A DNA stretch of 64,000 nt from Citrobacter amalonaticus (GCF_018323885.1 NZ_AP024585.1:1674001-1738000); one strand, 5' to 3'; shown: positions 17,875 through 29,548, numbered from the stretch's first letter. A program made the numbers and translations. The notes: a model not told the origin generated them from the sequence alone.

Positions 17875-18633
17875 TCAGGATGATGCTTCCCCACACACCT
17901 CGCAGCCCGGATTACGCATCAGCTTCATTTCGCGGAACTGGCAGGTCATGGCATCGTACATGACGATTTTCCCTGACGCGGGCTGACCATACTGCGCCAG
18001 CAGCTTTATCGCCTCCATTGCCTGTAACGACCCTATCACCCCAATCAGCGGCGCCATCACTCCGGCTTCCACGCAGGTCAATGCATTTTCACCAAACAGA
18101 CGGCTCAGACAGCGATAGCAGGGCTCACCTTCTTTGTAGGTAAAGACAGAGATCTGGCCTTCCATGCGGATCGCCGCGCCAGAAATCAGCGGGACTTTTG
18201 CCGCATAACAACCCGCATTGAGCTGGTTACGAATCGCGACGTTATCGGTGCAGTCCAGCACCAGATCGTGTTCGGCGATGAGTGCCCGAAGGGCGGACTC
18301 GTCCAGCAGCGCATTAATCGGGGTAATCGCGACGTGCGGATTAATTCGTCTTAGCGCGGCATGCGCCGACTCCACTTTCGGCTGGTTGAGGGTCGCATCG
18401 CTGTGCAGCGTCTGGCGCTGCAGATTTGACAGCGACACGGTGTCGAAATCGAGCAGCGTCAGGTGGCCGACGCCGGCGCTCGCCAGATACTGCGAGGACG
18501 CACAGCCCAGCCCACCGAGGCCCACTACCAGTACTCTGGCTTCCTTCAACGCTTCCTGTCCGTCAAAGTCAAAGCCGCGCAAAATGATCTGCCGGTTGTA
18601 GCGCAGCATCTCCTGATCGCTGAGTTCTGCCAT
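17875..18633 (-). CDS. moeB: Molybdopterin-synthase adenylyltransferase MoeB
   Basis: E1-like enzyme of 252 residues that adenylates the C-terminus of MoaD so it can be sulfurated for molybdopterin synthesis. ATP-binding loop GLGGLG near residue 40; zinc-binding CxxC pairs CYRC (about 172-175) and CEVC (about 244-247). The C-terminus is CGEASS, three residues longer than E. coli. Start ATG 18633 overlaps the moeA stop by one base (TGATG), so moeA-moeB is a coupled operon. Confidence 0.97.
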   Translation of the reverse strand: MAELSDQEMLRYNRQIILRGFDFDGQEALKEARVLVVGLGGLGCASSQYLASAGVGHLTLLDFDTVSLSNLQRQTLHSDATLNQPKVESAHAALRRINPHVAITPINALLDESALRALIAEHDLVLDCTDNVAIRNQLNAGCYAAKVPLISGAAIRMEGQISVFTYKEGEPCYRCLSRLFGENALTCVEAGVMAPLIGVIGSLQAMEAIKLLAQYGQPASGKIVMYDAMTCQFREMKLMRNPGCEVCGEASS

Positions 18634-19868
18634 CACAGGCCTCCGAACAGCGCGTTGAAGGGTTCGACTTCCACCCATTCACCCACTTCGACGTTACCAC
18701 GATCGCGCTCCAGCACAATGAAGCAGTTGCCCTGACTGAAGGAACTAAAAATATGTGAACCCTGATGGCCTGTGGTACTTACTTCCAGTTCACCGTTAGC
18801 AGTGCGCTGCAGCATACCTCGCTGGAAATCGAGACGTCCCGGCGTTTTCTTCAGTCGCGAAGCGGTACGGACGCGCTGGCGCGCGGGTAATCCGCTGGCC
18901 GTATTGCCGCTCAGTTTCGCCAGCAGCGGCTGAACCAACTGGTAGAAAGTCAGCGCCGCTGAGACCGGGTTGCCCGGCAGACCGCAGAACCAGCTGTTGC
19001 GCAGTTTGCCAAAGGCGAACGGTTTGCCCGGCTTGATTGCCAGTTTCCAGAAAGCGATTTCGCCCAGCTCTTCAAGAATGGTTTTTGTGTAATCCGCTTC
19101 ACCGACCGACACGCCGCCGGAGCTAATCACCACATCCGCCTGACTGTCGGCTTCGATAAACGCCGTGCGCAGGGCGTGCGGATCATCGCGGATGATGCCT
19201 AAATTAATTACGTCGCAACCTAACTGTTGCAGCATCAGGTGCACCGTCAGGCGGTTGGTATCATAAATCTGACCTTCGCCGAGTGGTTGACCGGGCAGTT
19301 GCAGTTCATCTCCCGTCGAGAACAGCGCAACGCGCACTTTACGCACCACCTGGACGTCGGCAATGCCGAGCGAGGCCAGTACCGGCAGTTCGCCTGTGGT
19401 AAGACGCGTACCGGCAGGGAAAACCACCGCGTTTTGCCCGATGTCTTCGCCACGACGGCGGATATTTTGCCCGGCGCGAACGTCGGCGGTAAAACGCACG
19501 CCGTTGTCTGTCTGTTCAGTCTGCTCTTGCATCACTACCGCGTCACATCCCGGCGGTACTGGCGCACCGGTCATAATGCGAATACAGCTGCCCGCAGGCC
19601 ATTCTCCCTGGAACGGCTGACCGGCGAACGCTTTGCCAGCGACCGGCAGCGGATGTCCGTTGGCGAGATCGGCCAGGCGTACCGCGTAACCGTCCATCGC
19701 CGAATTATCGAAGCCCGGGACGTCCAACGGCGAAACCACGTCAGTCGCCAGAATTCTGCCAAAGCACTGCACCAGCGGTAACGTCTCGACGGCGGTGAGC
19801 GGGGTAACACGCGACAACATTTCAGTAAGCGCCGTTTCCAGCGGCATCAGTCCGGCGGTAAATTCCAT
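18633..19868 (-). CDS. moeA: Molybdopterin molybdenumtransferase MoeA
   Basis: Enzyme of 411 residues, the E. coli length, that inserts molybdate into adenylated molybdopterin. Diagnostic motifs are the N-terminal [11 protein letters not shown], the MPT-binding [14 protein letters not shown] (about 245-258), and PGKPFAFG with GLPGNPVSA (about 275-305). Start ATG 19868 follows CAGGAG and gives the conserved MEFT start; the longer frame adds seven unconserved residues. First gene of the moeAB operon, divergent from iaaA. Confidence 0.97.
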   Translation of the reverse strand: MEFTAGLMPLETALTEMLSRVTPLTAVETLPLVQCFGRILATDVVSPLDVPGFDNSAMDGYAVRLADLANGHPLPVAGKAFAGQPFQGEWPAGSCIRIMTGAPVPPGCDAVVMQEQTEQTDNGVRFTADVRAGQNIRRRGEDIGQNAVVFPAGTRLTTGELPVLASLGIADVQVVRKVRVALFSTGDELQLPGQPLGEGQIYDTNRLTVHLMLQQLGCDVINLGIIRDDPHALRTAFIEADSQADVVISSGGVSVGEADYTKTILEELGEIAFWKLAIKPGKPFAFGKLRNSWFCGLPGNPVSAALTFYQLVQPLLAKLSGNTASGLPARQRVRTASRLKKTPGRLDFQRGMLQRTANGELEVSTTGHQGSHIFSSFSQGNCFIVLERDRGNVEVGEWVEVEPFNALFGGL

Positions 19869-19964
19869 GAAAACACTCCTGCGGGGCAAAATCGAATCCG
19901 TCTATTATGTCAGAAAATGCGAGGGGACTGTATGCCACCTCGGACTTAGGAAGGGTGTGAATGC

Positions 19965-19993
19965 TTTACATGCTAATCGCATCTTTCTATAGT
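19965..19993 (+). promoter_or_regulatory. Sigma-70 promoter for iaaA-gsiABCD
   Basis: TTTACA, a 17-bp spacer and TATAGT, a close sigma-70 match with optimal spacing. The predicted start is near 20000, about 53 nt before the iaaA ATG. Confidence 0.65.
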
Positions 19994-20052
19994 CAAAAAT
20001 CGAATCAATAACTCTACAGAATTCTGATATTTGTAGAAGACGGACGGCAAAT

Positions 20053-21018
20053 ATGGGCAAAGCAGTCATTGCAATTCACGGCGGTGCAGGGGCGATTACC
20101 CGCGCGCAGATGAGCCAGGAGCAGGAATTACGCTATATCCAGGCGCTTTCCGACATTGTCGACGTCGGCCAAAAGATGCTGGAAGCGGGAGAAAGCGCGC
20201 TGGATGTGGTCACTGAAGCCGTGCGACTGCTTGAAGAGTGTCCGCTGTTTAATGCCGGGATCGGCGCGGTGTATACCCGTGATGAGACCCATGAGCTGGA
20301 CGCCTGCATCATGGATGGCAATACCCTGAAAGCCGGCGCGGTGGCGGGCGTCAGCCATCTGCGTAACCCGATCCTTGCTGCCAGACTGGTGATGGAGCGT
20401 AGCCCGCATGTCATGATGATTGGCGCAGGCGCTGAAAAATTCGCGGCCGGAGAAGGGATGGCGCTGGTGTCTGCGGATCTCTTTTCGACGCCTGAACGTT
20501 ATCAACAACTGCTGGTCGCGCGCTCAAGCGGCGAAACCGTGCTGGATCACAGCGGCGCGCCGCTGGACGAAGGCAAAAAAATGGGCACCGTGGGCGCGGT
20601 AGCGCTGGATGTGCATGGCAATCTGGCGGCAGCGACGTCGACCGGAGGCATGACCAACAAATTACCGGGCCGCGTCGGCGACAGTCCGCTTGTTGGGGCG
20701 GGCTGTTATGCCAATAATGCCAGTGTGGCGGTCTCCTGCACCGGTACCGGCGAAGTGTTTATCCGCGCGCTGGCGGCTTACGATATTGCGGCGTTGATGG
20801 ATTACGGCGGGCTGAGCTTATCGGAGGCCTGCGAGCGGGTAGTGATGGAGAAGTTACCGGCACTCGGCGGGAGCGGCGGGCTGATCGCCATCGATCATGA
20901 GGGGAATGTGGCCTTGCCGTTTAATTGCGAAGGCATGTATCGCGCCTGGGGTTATGCCGGGGATACACCAACGACCGGGATTTACCGGGAAAAAGGGGAC
21001 ACCGTTGCCACACAGTGA
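20053..21018 (+). CDS. iaaA: Isoaspartyl peptidase / beta-aspartyl-peptidase IaaA
   Basis: N-terminal-nucleophile hydrolase of 321 residues that self-cleaves into two subunits. The cleavage site and catalytic nucleophile is Thr179 in [12 protein letters not shown], the position of the E. coli enzyme. It hydrolyses isoaspartyl dipeptides and has asparaginase activity; in E. coli it is linked to glutathione-derived and damaged peptides. First gene of the operon with the glutathione importer, overlapping gsiA by 14 nt. Confidence 0.97.
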   Translation: MGKAVIAIHGGAGAITRAQMSQEQELRYIQALSDIVDVGQKMLEAGESALDVVTEAVRLLEECPLFNAGIGAVYTRDETHELDACIMDGNTLKAGAVAGVSHLRNPILAARLVMERSPHVMMIGAGAEKFAAGEGMALVSADLFSTPERYQQLLVARSSGETVLDHSGAPLDEGKKMGTVGAVALDVHGNLAAATSTGGMTNKLPGRVGDSPLVGAGCYANNASVAVSCTGTGEVFIRALAAYDIAALMDYGGLSLSEACERVVMEKLPALGGSGGLIAIDHEGNVALPFNCEGMYRAWGYAGDTPTTGIYREKGDTVATQ

Positions 21019-22876
21019 TGCGCTTGATGCCAGCGACGTGCTGGCCGTCAGCAATCTGAATATAGCCTTTCAACAGGACCAGCAGCGTACTGAGGCGGTG
21101 CGGAACCTGTCGTTTCGTCTCAGGCGTGGCGAAACGCTGGCGATTGTCGGTGAATCCGGTTCAGGAAAATCGGTCACCGCGCTGTCGCTGATGCGACTGA
21201 TTGAACAGTCTGGTGGTGAGGTGCAGTGCGAGCAGATGCTGCTGCGTCGTCGGAACCGCGAGGTGATTGAGCTGGGCGAACAGAGTACGTCGCAGCTTCA
21301 GCGGGTCCGTGGCGCCGATATCGCCATGATCTTTCAGGAGCCGATGACATCGCTCAATCCGGTGTTTACCGTGGGTGAGCAGATAGCCGAGTCCATTCGC
21401 CTGCATCAGGGGGCGGGACGGGAAGAGGCGATGGCGGAGGCGAAGAGGATGCTCGATCAGGTTCGCATTCCGGAGGCGAAAGCGATCCTTTCACGCTATC
21501 CCCATCAGCTATCCGGCGGCATGCGCCAGCGGGTAATGATTGCGATGGCGCTCTCGTGTCGCCCGGCGGTGCTGATTGCCGATGAACCGACAACCGCGCT
21601 GGACGTCACGATTCAGGCGCAAATCCTGCAATTGATCAAAGTCCTGCAACGAGAGATGTCGATGGGAGTGATTTTCATCACTCACGATATGGGCGTGGTC
21701 GCGGATGTCGCCGATCGTGTACTGGTGATGTATCAGGGCGAAGGGGTGGAGACCGGCACTGTGGAACAGATCTTCCGCGCGCCACAGCATCCTTACACGC
21801 AGTCATTATTAGCGGCGGTACCGCAACTTGGGGCGATGAAAGGTCTCCCTTATCCGCGCCGCTTCCCGTTGATCTCTCTGAGCGAGCCGGAAAAGCGTGA
21901 GCGGCCTGTCGATCAAAATACGGTGGTCGAGGGAGAGCCCATTTTGCAGGTACGCAATCTGGTGACTCGTTTCCCGTTACGTAGCGGTATCCTTAATCGG
22001 GTGACCCGTGAAGTGCATGCGGTGGAAAATGTCAGCTTTGATCTCTGGCCTGGCGAGACGCTATCGCTGGTCGGTGAGTCAGGCTGTGGCAAATCCACCA
22101 CCGGACGTGCGCTACTGCGCCTGGTGGAGTCGCAGTCCGGCGAGATTATTTTCAACGGTCAGCGAATCGATACGTTGTCCGACAGTCAATTGCAGCCATT
22201 GCGTCGCGATATTCAGTTTATTTTTCAGGATCCATACGCCTCACTCGACCCGCGACAAACCGTGGGTTATTCGATCATGGAGCCACTGCGCGTCCACGGG
22301 TTGTTGCAGGGGAAGGCGGCGGCCGATCGGGTGGCGTGGCTGCTGGAGCGTGTCGGGTTGAAACCTGAACATGCGTGGCGTTACCCGCATGAGTTTTCCG
22401 GCGGACAGCGCCAGCGGATCTGTATTGCCCGCGCGCTGGCGCTCAATCCAAAAGTGATTATTGCCGATGAGTCGGTCTCCGCGCTGGATGTGTCGATTCG
22501 CGGGCAAATTATCAACCTGCTGCTCGACTTGCAGCGAGAGCTGGGGATTGCCTGGCTGTTCATCTCGCATGATATGGCCGTCGTTGAACGGATCAGCCAC
22601 CGCGTGGCGGTGATGCATATGGGGCAGATTGTTGAGATCGGCCCACGCGCTGCGCTGTTTGAAGATCCTCAGCATCCGTATACCCGCAAGCTCATGGCGG
22701 CGGTTCCGGTTGCCGACCCCGGACATCACCGCCCGCAGCGGGTGCTGCTGTCGGACGATCTGCCCAGCAACATTTACCGGCGCGGCGAAGCGCCCGCACC
22801 GGTTTCATTGCAGTTAGTCGGGCCCGGACATTATGTCGCGCGTCCACAACAAGAAAATGCGCTATTGCGTTTATAA
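21005..22876 (+). CDS. gsiA: Glutathione import ATP-binding protein GsiA
   Basis: Double ATPase of the dipeptide/glutathione ABC importer, 623 residues as in E. coli. Domain 1: Walker A GESGSGKS near 51-58, Walker B VLIADEPT. Domain 2: GESGCGKS near 357-364, Walker B VIIADESV. Both have signatures of the LSGG/FSGGQ type. The start is TTG 21005 (reads PHSDALDA next), preceded by an A-rich GGGGA ribosome site inside iaaA; this reproduces the E. coli N-terminus, whereas the upstream ATG at 20897 would lie deep in iaaA. Translationally coupled to iaaA. Confidence 0.93.
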   Translation: MPHSDALDASDVLAVSNLNIAFQQDQQRTEAVRNLSFRLRRGETLAIVGESGSGKSVTALSLMRLIEQSGGEVQCEQMLLRRRNREVIELGEQSTSQLQRVRGADIAMIFQEPMTSLNPVFTVGEQIAESIRLHQGAGREEAMAEAKRMLDQVRIPEAKAILSRYPHQLSGGMRQRVMIAMALSCRPAVLIADEPTTALDVTIQAQILQLIKVLQREMSMGVIFITHDMGVVADVADRVLVMYQGEGVETGTVEQIFRAPQHPYTQSLLAAVPQLGAMKGLPYPRRFPLISLSEPEKRERPVDQNTVVEGEPILQVRNLVTRFPLRSGILNRVTREVHAVENVSFDLWPGETLSLVGESGCGKSTTGRALLRLVESQSGEIIFNGQRIDTLSDSQLQPLRRDIQFIFQDPYASLDPRQTVGYSIMEPLRVHGLLQGKAAADRVAWLLERVGLKPEHAWRYPHEFSGGQRQRICIARALALNPKVIIADESVSALDVSIRGQIINLLLDLQRELGIAWLFISHDMAVVERISHRVAVMHMGQIVEIGPRAALFEDPQHPYTRKLMAAVPVADPGHHRPQRVLLSDDLPSNIYRRGEAPAPVSLQLVGPGHYVARPQQENALLRL

Positions 22877-22904
22877 CAATCAGGCAGGGTTCAGGAGAAA
22901 AAAG

Positions 22905-24443
22905 ATGACAAAATTACTCGCCCGACATTGGCTGCTGGCATTAGGCGCGACGACCGCGCTGGCAGCCTCCCCGGCGTTTGCCGCGAAAGATGTAGTGGTC
23001 GCGGTGGGGTCCAACTTCACCACGCTCGATCCATATGATGCGAATGACACCTTATCGCAGCAGGTGGCAAAATCGTTTTATCAGGGGCTGTTTGGCCTTG
23101 ATAAAGAGATGAAGCTGAAGAACGTGCTGGCAGAAAGTTACACCGTCTCTGACGACGGCCTGGTGTATACCCTTAAACTGCGTCAGGGGGTGAAATTCCA
23201 GGACGGGACCGACTTTAACGCCGAGGCGGTGAAAATAAACCTCGATCGCGCCAGCGATCCCGCCAATAGCCTTAAGCGTTATAACCTGTATAAAAACATC
23301 GCCAAAACAGAGGCTGTCGATCCCGCGACGGTAAAAATCACTCTGAAGCAGCCGTTCTCCGCGTTTATTAATATTCTGGCGCACCCGGCAACGGCGATGA
23401 TCTCACCAGCCGCGCTGGCGAAATACGGCAAAGAGATTGGCTTTCATCCGGTCGGCACTGGTCCGTATGTGCTGGACACCTGGAATCAAACCGATTTTGT
23501 GAAGGTGAAGAAATTTGCCGATTACTGGCAGCCGGGATTACCGAAGCTGGATAGCATCACCTGGCGTCCGGTCACCGATAACAATACCCGTGCGGCGATG
23601 CTGCAAACCGGGGAAGCACAGTTTGCCTTCCCGATCCCCTACGAGCAGGCGGCGCTGTTAGAGAAAAACAAAAATCTGCAGCTGGTCGCCAGTCCGTCGA
23701 TCATGCAGCGTTACATCAGCATGAACGTGACGCAAAAACCGTTCGACAACCCGAAAGTCCGCGAGGCGTTAAACTACGCCATCAACCGTCAGGCGCTGGT
23801 GAAAGTGGCGTTTGCTGGTTACGCGACCCCGGCTACCGGCGTGGTGCCGCCGTCGATTGCTTATGCGCAAAGCTACACGCCCTGGCCTTACGATCCGGCA
23901 AAAGCGCGTGAACTGCTGAAAGAAGCGGGTTATCCAAACGGTTTTAGCACCACGCTATGGTCATCGCACAATCACAGTACCGCCCAGAAAGTGTTGCAGT
24001 TTACCCAACAGCAACTGGCGCAGGTGGGGGTTAAAGTGCAGGTGACGGCGATGGATGCCGGTCAGCGCGCGTCGGAAGTTGAGGGCAAAGGGCAGAAAGA
24101 GAGCGGCGTGAGAATGTTCTACACCGGCTGGTCGGCGTCGACCGGTGAAGCCGACTGGGCATTGTCGCCGCTGTTTGCCTCACAAAACTGGCCGCCAACG
24201 CTGTTTAACACCGCGTTCTACAGCAATCCGCAGGTTGACACTGACCTCGCCGACGCGCTGAAAACGACCGATCCGCAAGAGAAAGCGCGGCTGTACAAAG
24301 CGGCGCAGGATATCGTCTGGAAAGAGTCGCCGTGGATCCCGCTGGTGGTGGAAAAACTGGTCTCGGCGCACAGTAACAAACTGACCGGTTTCTGGATCAT
24401 GCCAGATACCGGATTCAGCTTTGATGATGCAGATTTGAAATAA
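22905..24443 (+). CDS. gsiB: Glutathione-binding periplasmic protein GsiB
   Basis: Solute-binding protein of the SBP5 (OppA/DppA) family, 512 residues as in E. coli. Signal peptide ends in ASPAFA-AKD near residue 26. Family motif [23 protein letters not shown] follows (seen near 41-63). It captures glutathione for GsiACD. Start ATG 22905 follows AGGAGAAAAAAG; the longer frame would run into gsiA. Confidence 0.96.
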   Translation: MTKLLARHWLLALGATTALAASPAFAAKDVVVAVGSNFTTLDPYDANDTLSQQVAKSFYQGLFGLDKEMKLKNVLAESYTVSDDGLVYTLKLRQGVKFQDGTDFNAEAVKINLDRASDPANSLKRYNLYKNIAKTEAVDPATVKITLKQPFSAFINILAHPATAMISPAALAKYGKEIGFHPVGTGPYVLDTWNQTDFVKVKKFADYWQPGLPKLDSITWRPVTDNNTRAAMLQTGEAQFAFPIPYEQAALLEKNKNLQLVASPSIMQRYISMNVTQKPFDNPKVREALNYAINRQALVKVAFAGYATPATGVVPPSIAYAQSYTPWPYDPAKARELLKEAGYPNGFSTTLWSSHNHSTAQKVLQFTQQQLAQVGVKVQVTAMDAGQRASEVEGKGQKESGVRMFYTGWSASTGEADWALSPLFASQNWPPTLFNTAFYSNPQVDTDLADALKTTDPQEKARLYKAAQDIVWKESPWIPLVVEKLVSAHSNKLTGFWIMPDTGFSFDDADLK

Positions 24444-24460
24444 GCCACAGCGGAAATCGG

Positions 24461-25381
24461 ATGCTTAACTATATCCTTAAACGCCTGCTGGGGTTGATTC
24501 CGACCCTGTTCATTGTTGCGGTGCTGGTGTTTTTATTTGTTCACCTGTTGCCCGGTGACCCGGCGCGACTGATTGCCGGGCCGGAAGCCGACTCGCAGGT
24601 GATTGAGCTGGTTCGTCAGCAACTCGGTCTCGACAGGCCGCTGCATGTCCAGTTCTGGCATTACATGACTAACGTGTTGCAGGGCGATTTTGGCCTCTCG
24701 ATGGTTTCCCGTCGGCCGGTCTCGGAGGAGATCGCCAGCCGGTTTATGCCGACGCTGTGGCTGACGTTGACCAGTATGATCTGGGCCGTTCTGTTCGGTA
24801 TGGCGGCGGGAATTGTCGCGGCGGTATGGCGTAATCGCTGGCCGGATCGCCTCAGCATGACGCTGGCCGTTACCGGGATCTCCTTTCCGGCGTTCGCGCT
24901 GGGGATGTTGTTAATGCAGGTGTTCTCCGTGGAGTTAGGCTGGTTGCCGACCGTCGGGGCCGATAGCTGGCAGCACTATATTCTGCCGTCTGTCACCCTT
25001 GGCGCGGCGGTGGCCTCAGTGATGGCACGCTTTACCCGCGCCTCATTTGTCGATGTGCTCAGTGAAGACTATATGCGTACCGCCCGGGCGAAAGGGGTCA
25101 GCGAAACCTGGGTGGTGCTCAAGCATGGGCTGCGCAATGCGATGATCCCGGTGGTCACCATGATGGGGTTACAGTTCGGCTTTTTGCTCGGCGGGTCTAT
25201 CGTGGTCGAAAAGGTCTTCAACTGGCCCGGTCTCGGACGTTTGCTGGTGGACTCCGTAGAGATGCGCGATTATCCGGTGATTCAGGCGGAAGTCCTGTTG
25301 TTCTCACTGGAATTTATACTTATCAACTTAGTGGTGGATGTGCTGTATGCCGCCATTAACCCGGCTATCAGGTACAAGTAA
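24461..25381 (+). CDS. gsiC: Glutathione ABC transporter permease GsiC
   Basis: Binding-protein-dependent permease of 306 residues with six hydrophobic segments. N-terminal start [17 protein letters not shown] is typical of DppB/OppB permeases. The EAA loop reads [20 protein letters not shown] (about 204-223). It pairs with GsiD to form the membrane channel. 17 nt after gsiB. Confidence 0.97.
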   Translation: MLNYILKRLLGLIPTLFIVAVLVFLFVHLLPGDPARLIAGPEADSQVIELVRQQLGLDRPLHVQFWHYMTNVLQGDFGLSMVSRRPVSEEIASRFMPTLWLTLTSMIWAVLFGMAAGIVAAVWRNRWPDRLSMTLAVTGISFPAFALGMLLMQVFSVELGWLPTVGADSWQHYILPSVTLGAAVASVMARFTRASFVDVLSEDYMRTARAKGVSETWVVLKHGLRNAMIPVVTMMGLQFGFLLGGSIVVEKVFNWPGLGRLLVDSVEMRDYPVIQAEVLLFSLEFILINLVVDVLYAAINPAIRYK

Positions 25382-25383
25382 GG

Positions 25384-26295
25384 ATGCGTTTACTTAACTG
25401 GCGCCGTCAGGCGATTTTAGATGCCATGCCAATGGTGAAACCCGAGCGGGTACGCACGCCGTGGCACGAATTCTGGCGACGTTTTCGCCGTCAGCATGTG
25501 GCGTTGATAGCAGGCCTGTTTGTGCTGCTGCTGATCCTGGTGGCAATCTTCGCCCGCTGGCTGACGCCGTTCGATGCGGAAAACTATTTCGATTACGACA
25601 GGCTGAATGACGGACCGTCGATGATGCACTGGTTCGGCGTGGATTCGCTGGGCAGAGATATCTTCAGCCGCGTGCTGGTTGGCGCGCAAATTTCACTGGC
25701 GGCAGGGGTTTTTGCAGTATTGATTGGCGCGGTTATTGGCACCGTCCTGGGGCTGCTCGCGGGTTACTATGAAGGCTGGTGGGACCGGGTCATCATGCGC
25801 ATCTGCGACGTGCTGTTTGCGTTTCCGGGTATCCTGCTGGCGATTGCTGTGGTCGCGGTATTAGGCAGCGGCATTGCCAACGTGATTATCGCGGTGGCGA
25901 TCTTCTCAATCCCGGCATTTGCGCGTCTGGTGCGCGGCAACACGCTGGTGCTGAAACGCCAGACGTTTATCGAATCGGCGCGCAGTATTGGTGCCAGCGA
26001 TGCGACCATTATTTTCAGTCATATCCTGCCAGGAACCGTCTCGTCGATTGTGGTCTTTTTTACCATGCGTATTGGTACGTCGATCATCTCTGCGGCAAGT
26101 CTGTCGTTTCTGGGACTGGGCGCACAGCCGCCGACGCCGGAGTGGGGCGCGATGCTGAATGAAGCGCGGGCGGATATGGTGATGGCGCCGCATGTGGCGC
26201 TGTTCCCGGCGGTGGCGATTTTCCTGACGGTACTGGCGTTTAATCTGTTAGGCGATGGCCTGCGCGACGCGCTGGACCCGAAGATAAAAGGGTGA
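25384..26295 (+). CDS. gsiD: Glutathione ABC transporter permease GsiD
   Basis: DppC/OppC-type permease of 303 residues with six membrane segments; the N-terminal tail of about 40 residues is cytoplasmic. EAA loop: [20 protein letters not shown] (about 197-216). Starts 2 nt after gsiC (TAAGG ATG), last gene of iaaA-gsiABCD. It is followed by a BIME rather than the yliE/yliF genes that K-12 has here. Confidence 0.97.
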   Translation: MRLLNWRRQAILDAMPMVKPERVRTPWHEFWRRFRRQHVALIAGLFVLLLILVAIFARWLTPFDAENYFDYDRLNDGPSMMHWFGVDSLGRDIFSRVLVGAQISLAAGVFAVLIGAVIGTVLGLLAGYYEGWWDRVIMRICDVLFAFPGILLAIAVVAVLGSGIANVIIAVAIFSIPAFARLVRGNTLVLKRQTFIESARSIGASDATIIFSHILPGTVSSIVVFFTMRIGTSIISAASLSFLGLGAQPPTPEWGAMLNEARADMVMAPHVALFPAVAIFLTVLAFNLLGDGLRDALDPKIKG

Positions 26296-26301
26296 ACCAC
26301 A

Positions 26302-26368
26302 GGCCTGATAAGACGCGTTGGCGTCGTTATCAGGCATTGCCGGATGGGGCATAAATGCCTTATCCGGC
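26302..26368. repeat. BIME: two REP units between gsiD and rimO
   Basis: GGCCTGATAAGACGC...TTATCAGGC (26302-26335) and GCCGGATGGGGC...GCCTTATCCGGC (26339-26368), two REP palindromes in tandem between convergent genes. Confidence 0.9.
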
Positions 26369-26382
26369 TGGGTCAGTAAGAG

Positions 26383-27708
26383 TTAAGCGCGGGTGCCCCA
26401 CAGGTCGTACTCGTCGGCGTTTTCCACTTTCACGCGGATTACGTCGCCCGGCTTCACGTTGGTTTCACCGTTCAGATAGACTGCGCCGTCGATTTCCGGG
26501 GCGTCGGCCATGCTGCGACCAATCGCGCCTTCTTCGTCGACTTCATCGACGATCACCAGAATTTCGCGACCAACTTTTTCCTGCAAACGTTCCGCAGAGA
26601 TCTGCTGTTGCAGTTGCATAAAGCGGTTCCAGCGCTCTTCCTTCACCTCTTCCGGTACCTGATCCGGCAGCGCATTGGCGCCAGCGCCTTCTACCGGGCT
26701 GTATTTGAAGCAGCCTACGCGGTCGAGACGCGCTTCTTTCAGGAAGTCGAGCAGCATCTGGAAATCGTCTTCCGTTTCACCCGGGAAGCCAACAATAAAC
26801 GTTGAGCGCAGGGTCAGCTCCGGACAGATTTCACGCCATTGCTTGATGCGCGCCAGCTGGCGGTCAACCGAGCCGGGGCGCTTCATCAACTTGAGAATAC
26901 GTGGGCTGGCGTGCTGAAGCGGGATATCCAGATATGGCAGGATCTTACCTTCCGCCATCAGCGGGATCACGTCATCAACGTGCGGATACGGGTAGACATA
27001 GTGCAGACGCGTCCAGATACCCAGTTTAGACAGCTGTTCACACAGGCTGACCATGCTGGTTTTCACCGGTTCACCGTTATAGAACCCGGTACGATGCTTC
27101 ACATCCACGCCATAGGCGGAGGTGTCCTGAGAAATCACGAGGATCTCTTTCACACCGGCATCGACCAGACGCTTTGCTTCGCTCAGCACATCACCAATTG
27201 GACGGCTAACCAGATCGCCGCGCATGGACGGAATGATGCAGAAGGTGCAGCGATGATTGCAGCCTTCAGAAATTTTCAGGTAGGCGTAATGACGCGGGGT
27301 CAGCTTCACGCCTTGTTCCGGCACCAGGCTCAGGAACGGATTGTGCTTCGGTTTCGGCACGTAGTGGTGAACATGTTCCAGAACCTGCTCATAGCTATGC
27401 GGCCCGGTGATTTCCAGCACTTTCGGATGGACTTCACGGATCTGATCTTCTTTCGCGCCCAGACAGCCGGTGACGATCACTTTGCCGTTTTCGTTCAGCG
27501 CTTCGCCAATGGCTTCCAGTGATTCCTGCACTGCGCTGTCGATAAAACCGCAGGTATTGACGATCACCATATCGGCGTCGTCGTAACTCGGGACGACATC
27601 GTAGCCTTCGGTACGCAGTTCAGTCAGGATACGTTCCGAATCGACGAGGTTTTTCGGACAGCCGAGGGAAACGAAGCCGATTTTCGGCTGGTGGGTTACT
27701 TTGCTCAT
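26383..27708 (-). CDS. rimO: Ribosomal protein uS12 methylthiotransferase RimO
   Basis: Radical SAM methylthiotransferase of 441 residues, the E. coli length; modifies Asp88 of ribosomal protein S12. N-terminal MTTase domain with cluster cysteines in SLGCPKN, NTCGFI and TGCLGA. The radical SAM core carries CNHRCTFC (about 150-157), and a C-terminal TRAM domain (about 375-441) binds S12. Monocistronic here, divergent from bssR. Confidence 0.97.
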   Translation of the reverse strand: MSKVTHQPKIGFVSLGCPKNLVDSERILTELRTEGYDVVPSYDDADMVIVNTCGFIDSAVQESLEAIGEALNENGKVIVTGCLGAKEDQIREVHPKVLEITGPHSYEQVLEHVHHYVPKPKHNPFLSLVPEQGVKLTPRHYAYLKISEGCNHRCTFCIIPSMRGDLVSRPIGDVLSEAKRLVDAGVKEILVISQDTSAYGVDVKHRTGFYNGEPVKTSMVSLCEQLSKLGIWTRLHYVYPYPHVDDVIPLMAEGKILPYLDIPLQHASPRILKLMKRPGSVDRQLARIKQWREICPELTLRSTFIVGFPGETEDDFQMLLDFLKEARLDRVGCFKYSPVEGAGANALPDQVPEEVKEERWNRFMQLQQQISAERLQEKVGREILVIVDEVDEEGAIGRSMADAPEIDGAVYLNGETNVKPGDVIRVKVENADEYDLWGTRA

Positions 27709-27938
27709 AGCTTAAAAATTGTTCAGTTATTGGAATGTTCAGGGCAGGGATTCTACAGAGTTCCGCACAAAAATTGTATTGCTATCTCACCCGATAAGGG
27801 CGGGAAAGTCGGTATTGGCTTATAGCGACTTTGTAAATTATGTTAATGGCGGGTGAATTATTGATCTCAGGCATCACATTGTACAAAAAATAGCCATACT
27901 ATTATGTTGCACCATGGCTGGAAGAGGAGGAACGAAGT

Positions 27939-28322
27939 ATGTTCGTTGACAGACTGAGAACCGATCTGCTGAATAAGCTTATCAACGCCAGGATCGACCT
28001 CGCTGCGTATCTGCAGCTAAGGATGGCGAAAGGATACATGTCAGTCAGCGAGAATGATCATCTACGTGAGAACTTTTTCGAACTGAACCGAGAGCTGCAC
28101 GATAAATCGTTGCGCTTGAATCTGCATCTCGATCAGGAAGAGTGGGATGCTTTGCACCATGCCGAAGGCGCACTCGCCGCTGCGGCGGTGTGCCTGATGA
28201 GCGGACACCACGACTGTCCGAATTTTATTGCCGTCAATGCAGAAAAACTCAATACCTGCCTGACAACCTTAACGCTGAGCATTCAGAGTTTGCAGGCTCA
28301 TTCCACGCTTGAAGATGCCTGA
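27939..28322 (+). CDS. bssR: Biofilm regulator BssR
   Basis: Small soluble alpha-helical protein of 127 residues, the same length as E. coli BssR (YliH). No DNA-binding motif is evident. In E. coli it influences biofilm formation through signal-related gene expression; the mechanism is unclear. GGAGG precedes ATG 27939. A TATTAT -10-like hexamer lies at 27900-27905. Confidence 0.93.
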   Translation: MFVDRLRTDLLNKLINARIDLAAYLQLRMAKGYMSVSENDHLRENFFELNRELHDKSLRLNLHLDQEEWDALHHAEGALAAAAVCLMSGHHDCPNFIAVNAEKLNTCLTTLTLSIQSLQAHSTLEDA

Positions 28323-28326
28323 TTCC

Positions 28327-28346
28327 AGGGGGAGGCGACTCCCCCT
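28327..28346 (+). terminator. Terminator after bssR
   Basis: Eight-bp GC-rich stem AGGGGGAG / CTCCCCCT with a GCGA tetraloop followed by TTTC, 5 bp past the bssR stop. Confidence 0.75.
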
Positions 28347-28427
28347 TTCATCGTTAAGTTTTTGTAAAAATGCCTTCCTGACGTTCTTCGCTGACTACGC
28401 TTTAACCAGAGTCAACAAGGAGGCGTT

Positions 28428-29543
28428 ATGCGTCGTTCGCTTATCCCAGTAATGACATTGCTAATTTTCCCCTGGTTTGCTCAGGCGAAAACGCCTGCGG
28501 TCAATGTTGAGGTGCTGCAAACCAAACTTGACCACCCGTGGGCGCTGGCCTTTCTGCCGGGCGACGACGGCATGCTGATCACTCTGAAGGGTGGGCAGTT
28601 GCGCCACTGGCAGGCAGGAAAAGGGCTTTCTGACCCGCTGCCTGGGGTGCCAAAGGTGTGGGCAAACGGGCAGGGCGGTCTGCTGGACGTGGCGCTGGCT
28701 CCGGACTTTAGCCAGTCCCGGCGCGTCTGGCTCAGTTTTTCCCAGGCTGATGCAGAGGGAAAAGCAGGAACTGCGGTGGGCTATGGTCGACTCAGCGACG
28801 ACCTTTCGCGGCTGGAAAACTTCCAGACGGTCTTCCGGCAGATGCCAAAACTCTCTACCGGCAATCATTTCGGTGGACGACTGGTGTTTGACGGTAAGGG
28901 GCATCTGTTCATCGGGCTGGGGGAAAACAACCAGCGGCCGACGGCACAGGACCTCGACAAACTGCAGGGGAAAGTGGTGCGTCTGACCGATCAGGGGAAA
29001 ATCCCGGCGGACAATCCGTTTGTTAATCAGCCTGGCGCGCGCCCGGAAATCTGGTCTTATGGGATCCGTAATCCGCAGGGGATGGCGATGAATCCGTGGA
29101 GCGATACGCTGTGGCTCAATGAGCACGGGCCGCGCGGCGGAGATGAGATCAATATCCCCGAAAAAGGCAAAAACTACGGCTGGCCGCTGGCGACATGGGG
29201 CATTAACTATAGCGGGCTGAAAATCCCGGAAGCGCAGGGCGAAAAGGTGGCAGGTACCGAACAGCCCATTTTCTACTGGCAGAAATCACCTGCCGTTAGC
29301 GGGATGGCCTTTTATGACCACGATACTTTCCCTCAGTGGCGGCAGAAACTGTTCATTGGCGCACTGAAGGACCAGAATGTGATTGTGATGAGGGTGAATG
29401 GCAATACGGTCGCTGAAGAGGGGCGCATTCTGGGTGAGCGAAAACAGCGGATCCGCGACGTACGCGTCGGGCCCGACGGTTATCTGTATGTCTTAACCGA
29501 CGAGTCCGATGGCGAGTTGCTTAAAGTCAGCCCGCGTACCTGA
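28428..29543 (+). CDS. yliI: PQQ-dependent aldose sugar dehydrogenase YliI
   Basis: Periplasmic quinoprotein of the soluble glucose dehydrogenase family, 371 residues as in E. coli. Signal peptide ends near residue 20 (FAQA-KTP). Beta-propeller motifs include LDHPWALAFLPG at the start, NHFGGRLVFDGKGHLFIGLG, and NEHGPRGGDEINIPEKGKNYGW with the PQQ/Ca-binding region. E. coli makes no PQQ, so activity depends on external cofactor (known for K-12). Ends 5 bp from the convergent gstB stop. Confidence 0.95.
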   Translation: MRRSLIPVMTLLIFPWFAQAKTPAVNVEVLQTKLDHPWALAFLPGDDGMLITLKGGQLRHWQAGKGLSDPLPGVPKVWANGQGGLLDVALAPDFSQSRRVWLSFSQADAEGKAGTAVGYGRLSDDLSRLENFQTVFRQMPKLSTGNHFGGRLVFDGKGHLFIGLGENNQRPTAQDLDKLQGKVVRLTDQGKIPADNPFVNQPGARPEIWSYGIRNPQGMAMNPWSDTLWLNEHGPRGGDEINIPEKGKNYGWPLATWGINYSGLKIPEAQGEKVAGTEQPIFYWQKSPAVSGMAFYDHDTFPQWRQKLFIGALKDQNVIVMRVNGNTVAEEGRILGERKQRIRDVRVGPDGYLYVLTDESDGELLKVSPRT

Positions 29544-29548
29544 ACGGC

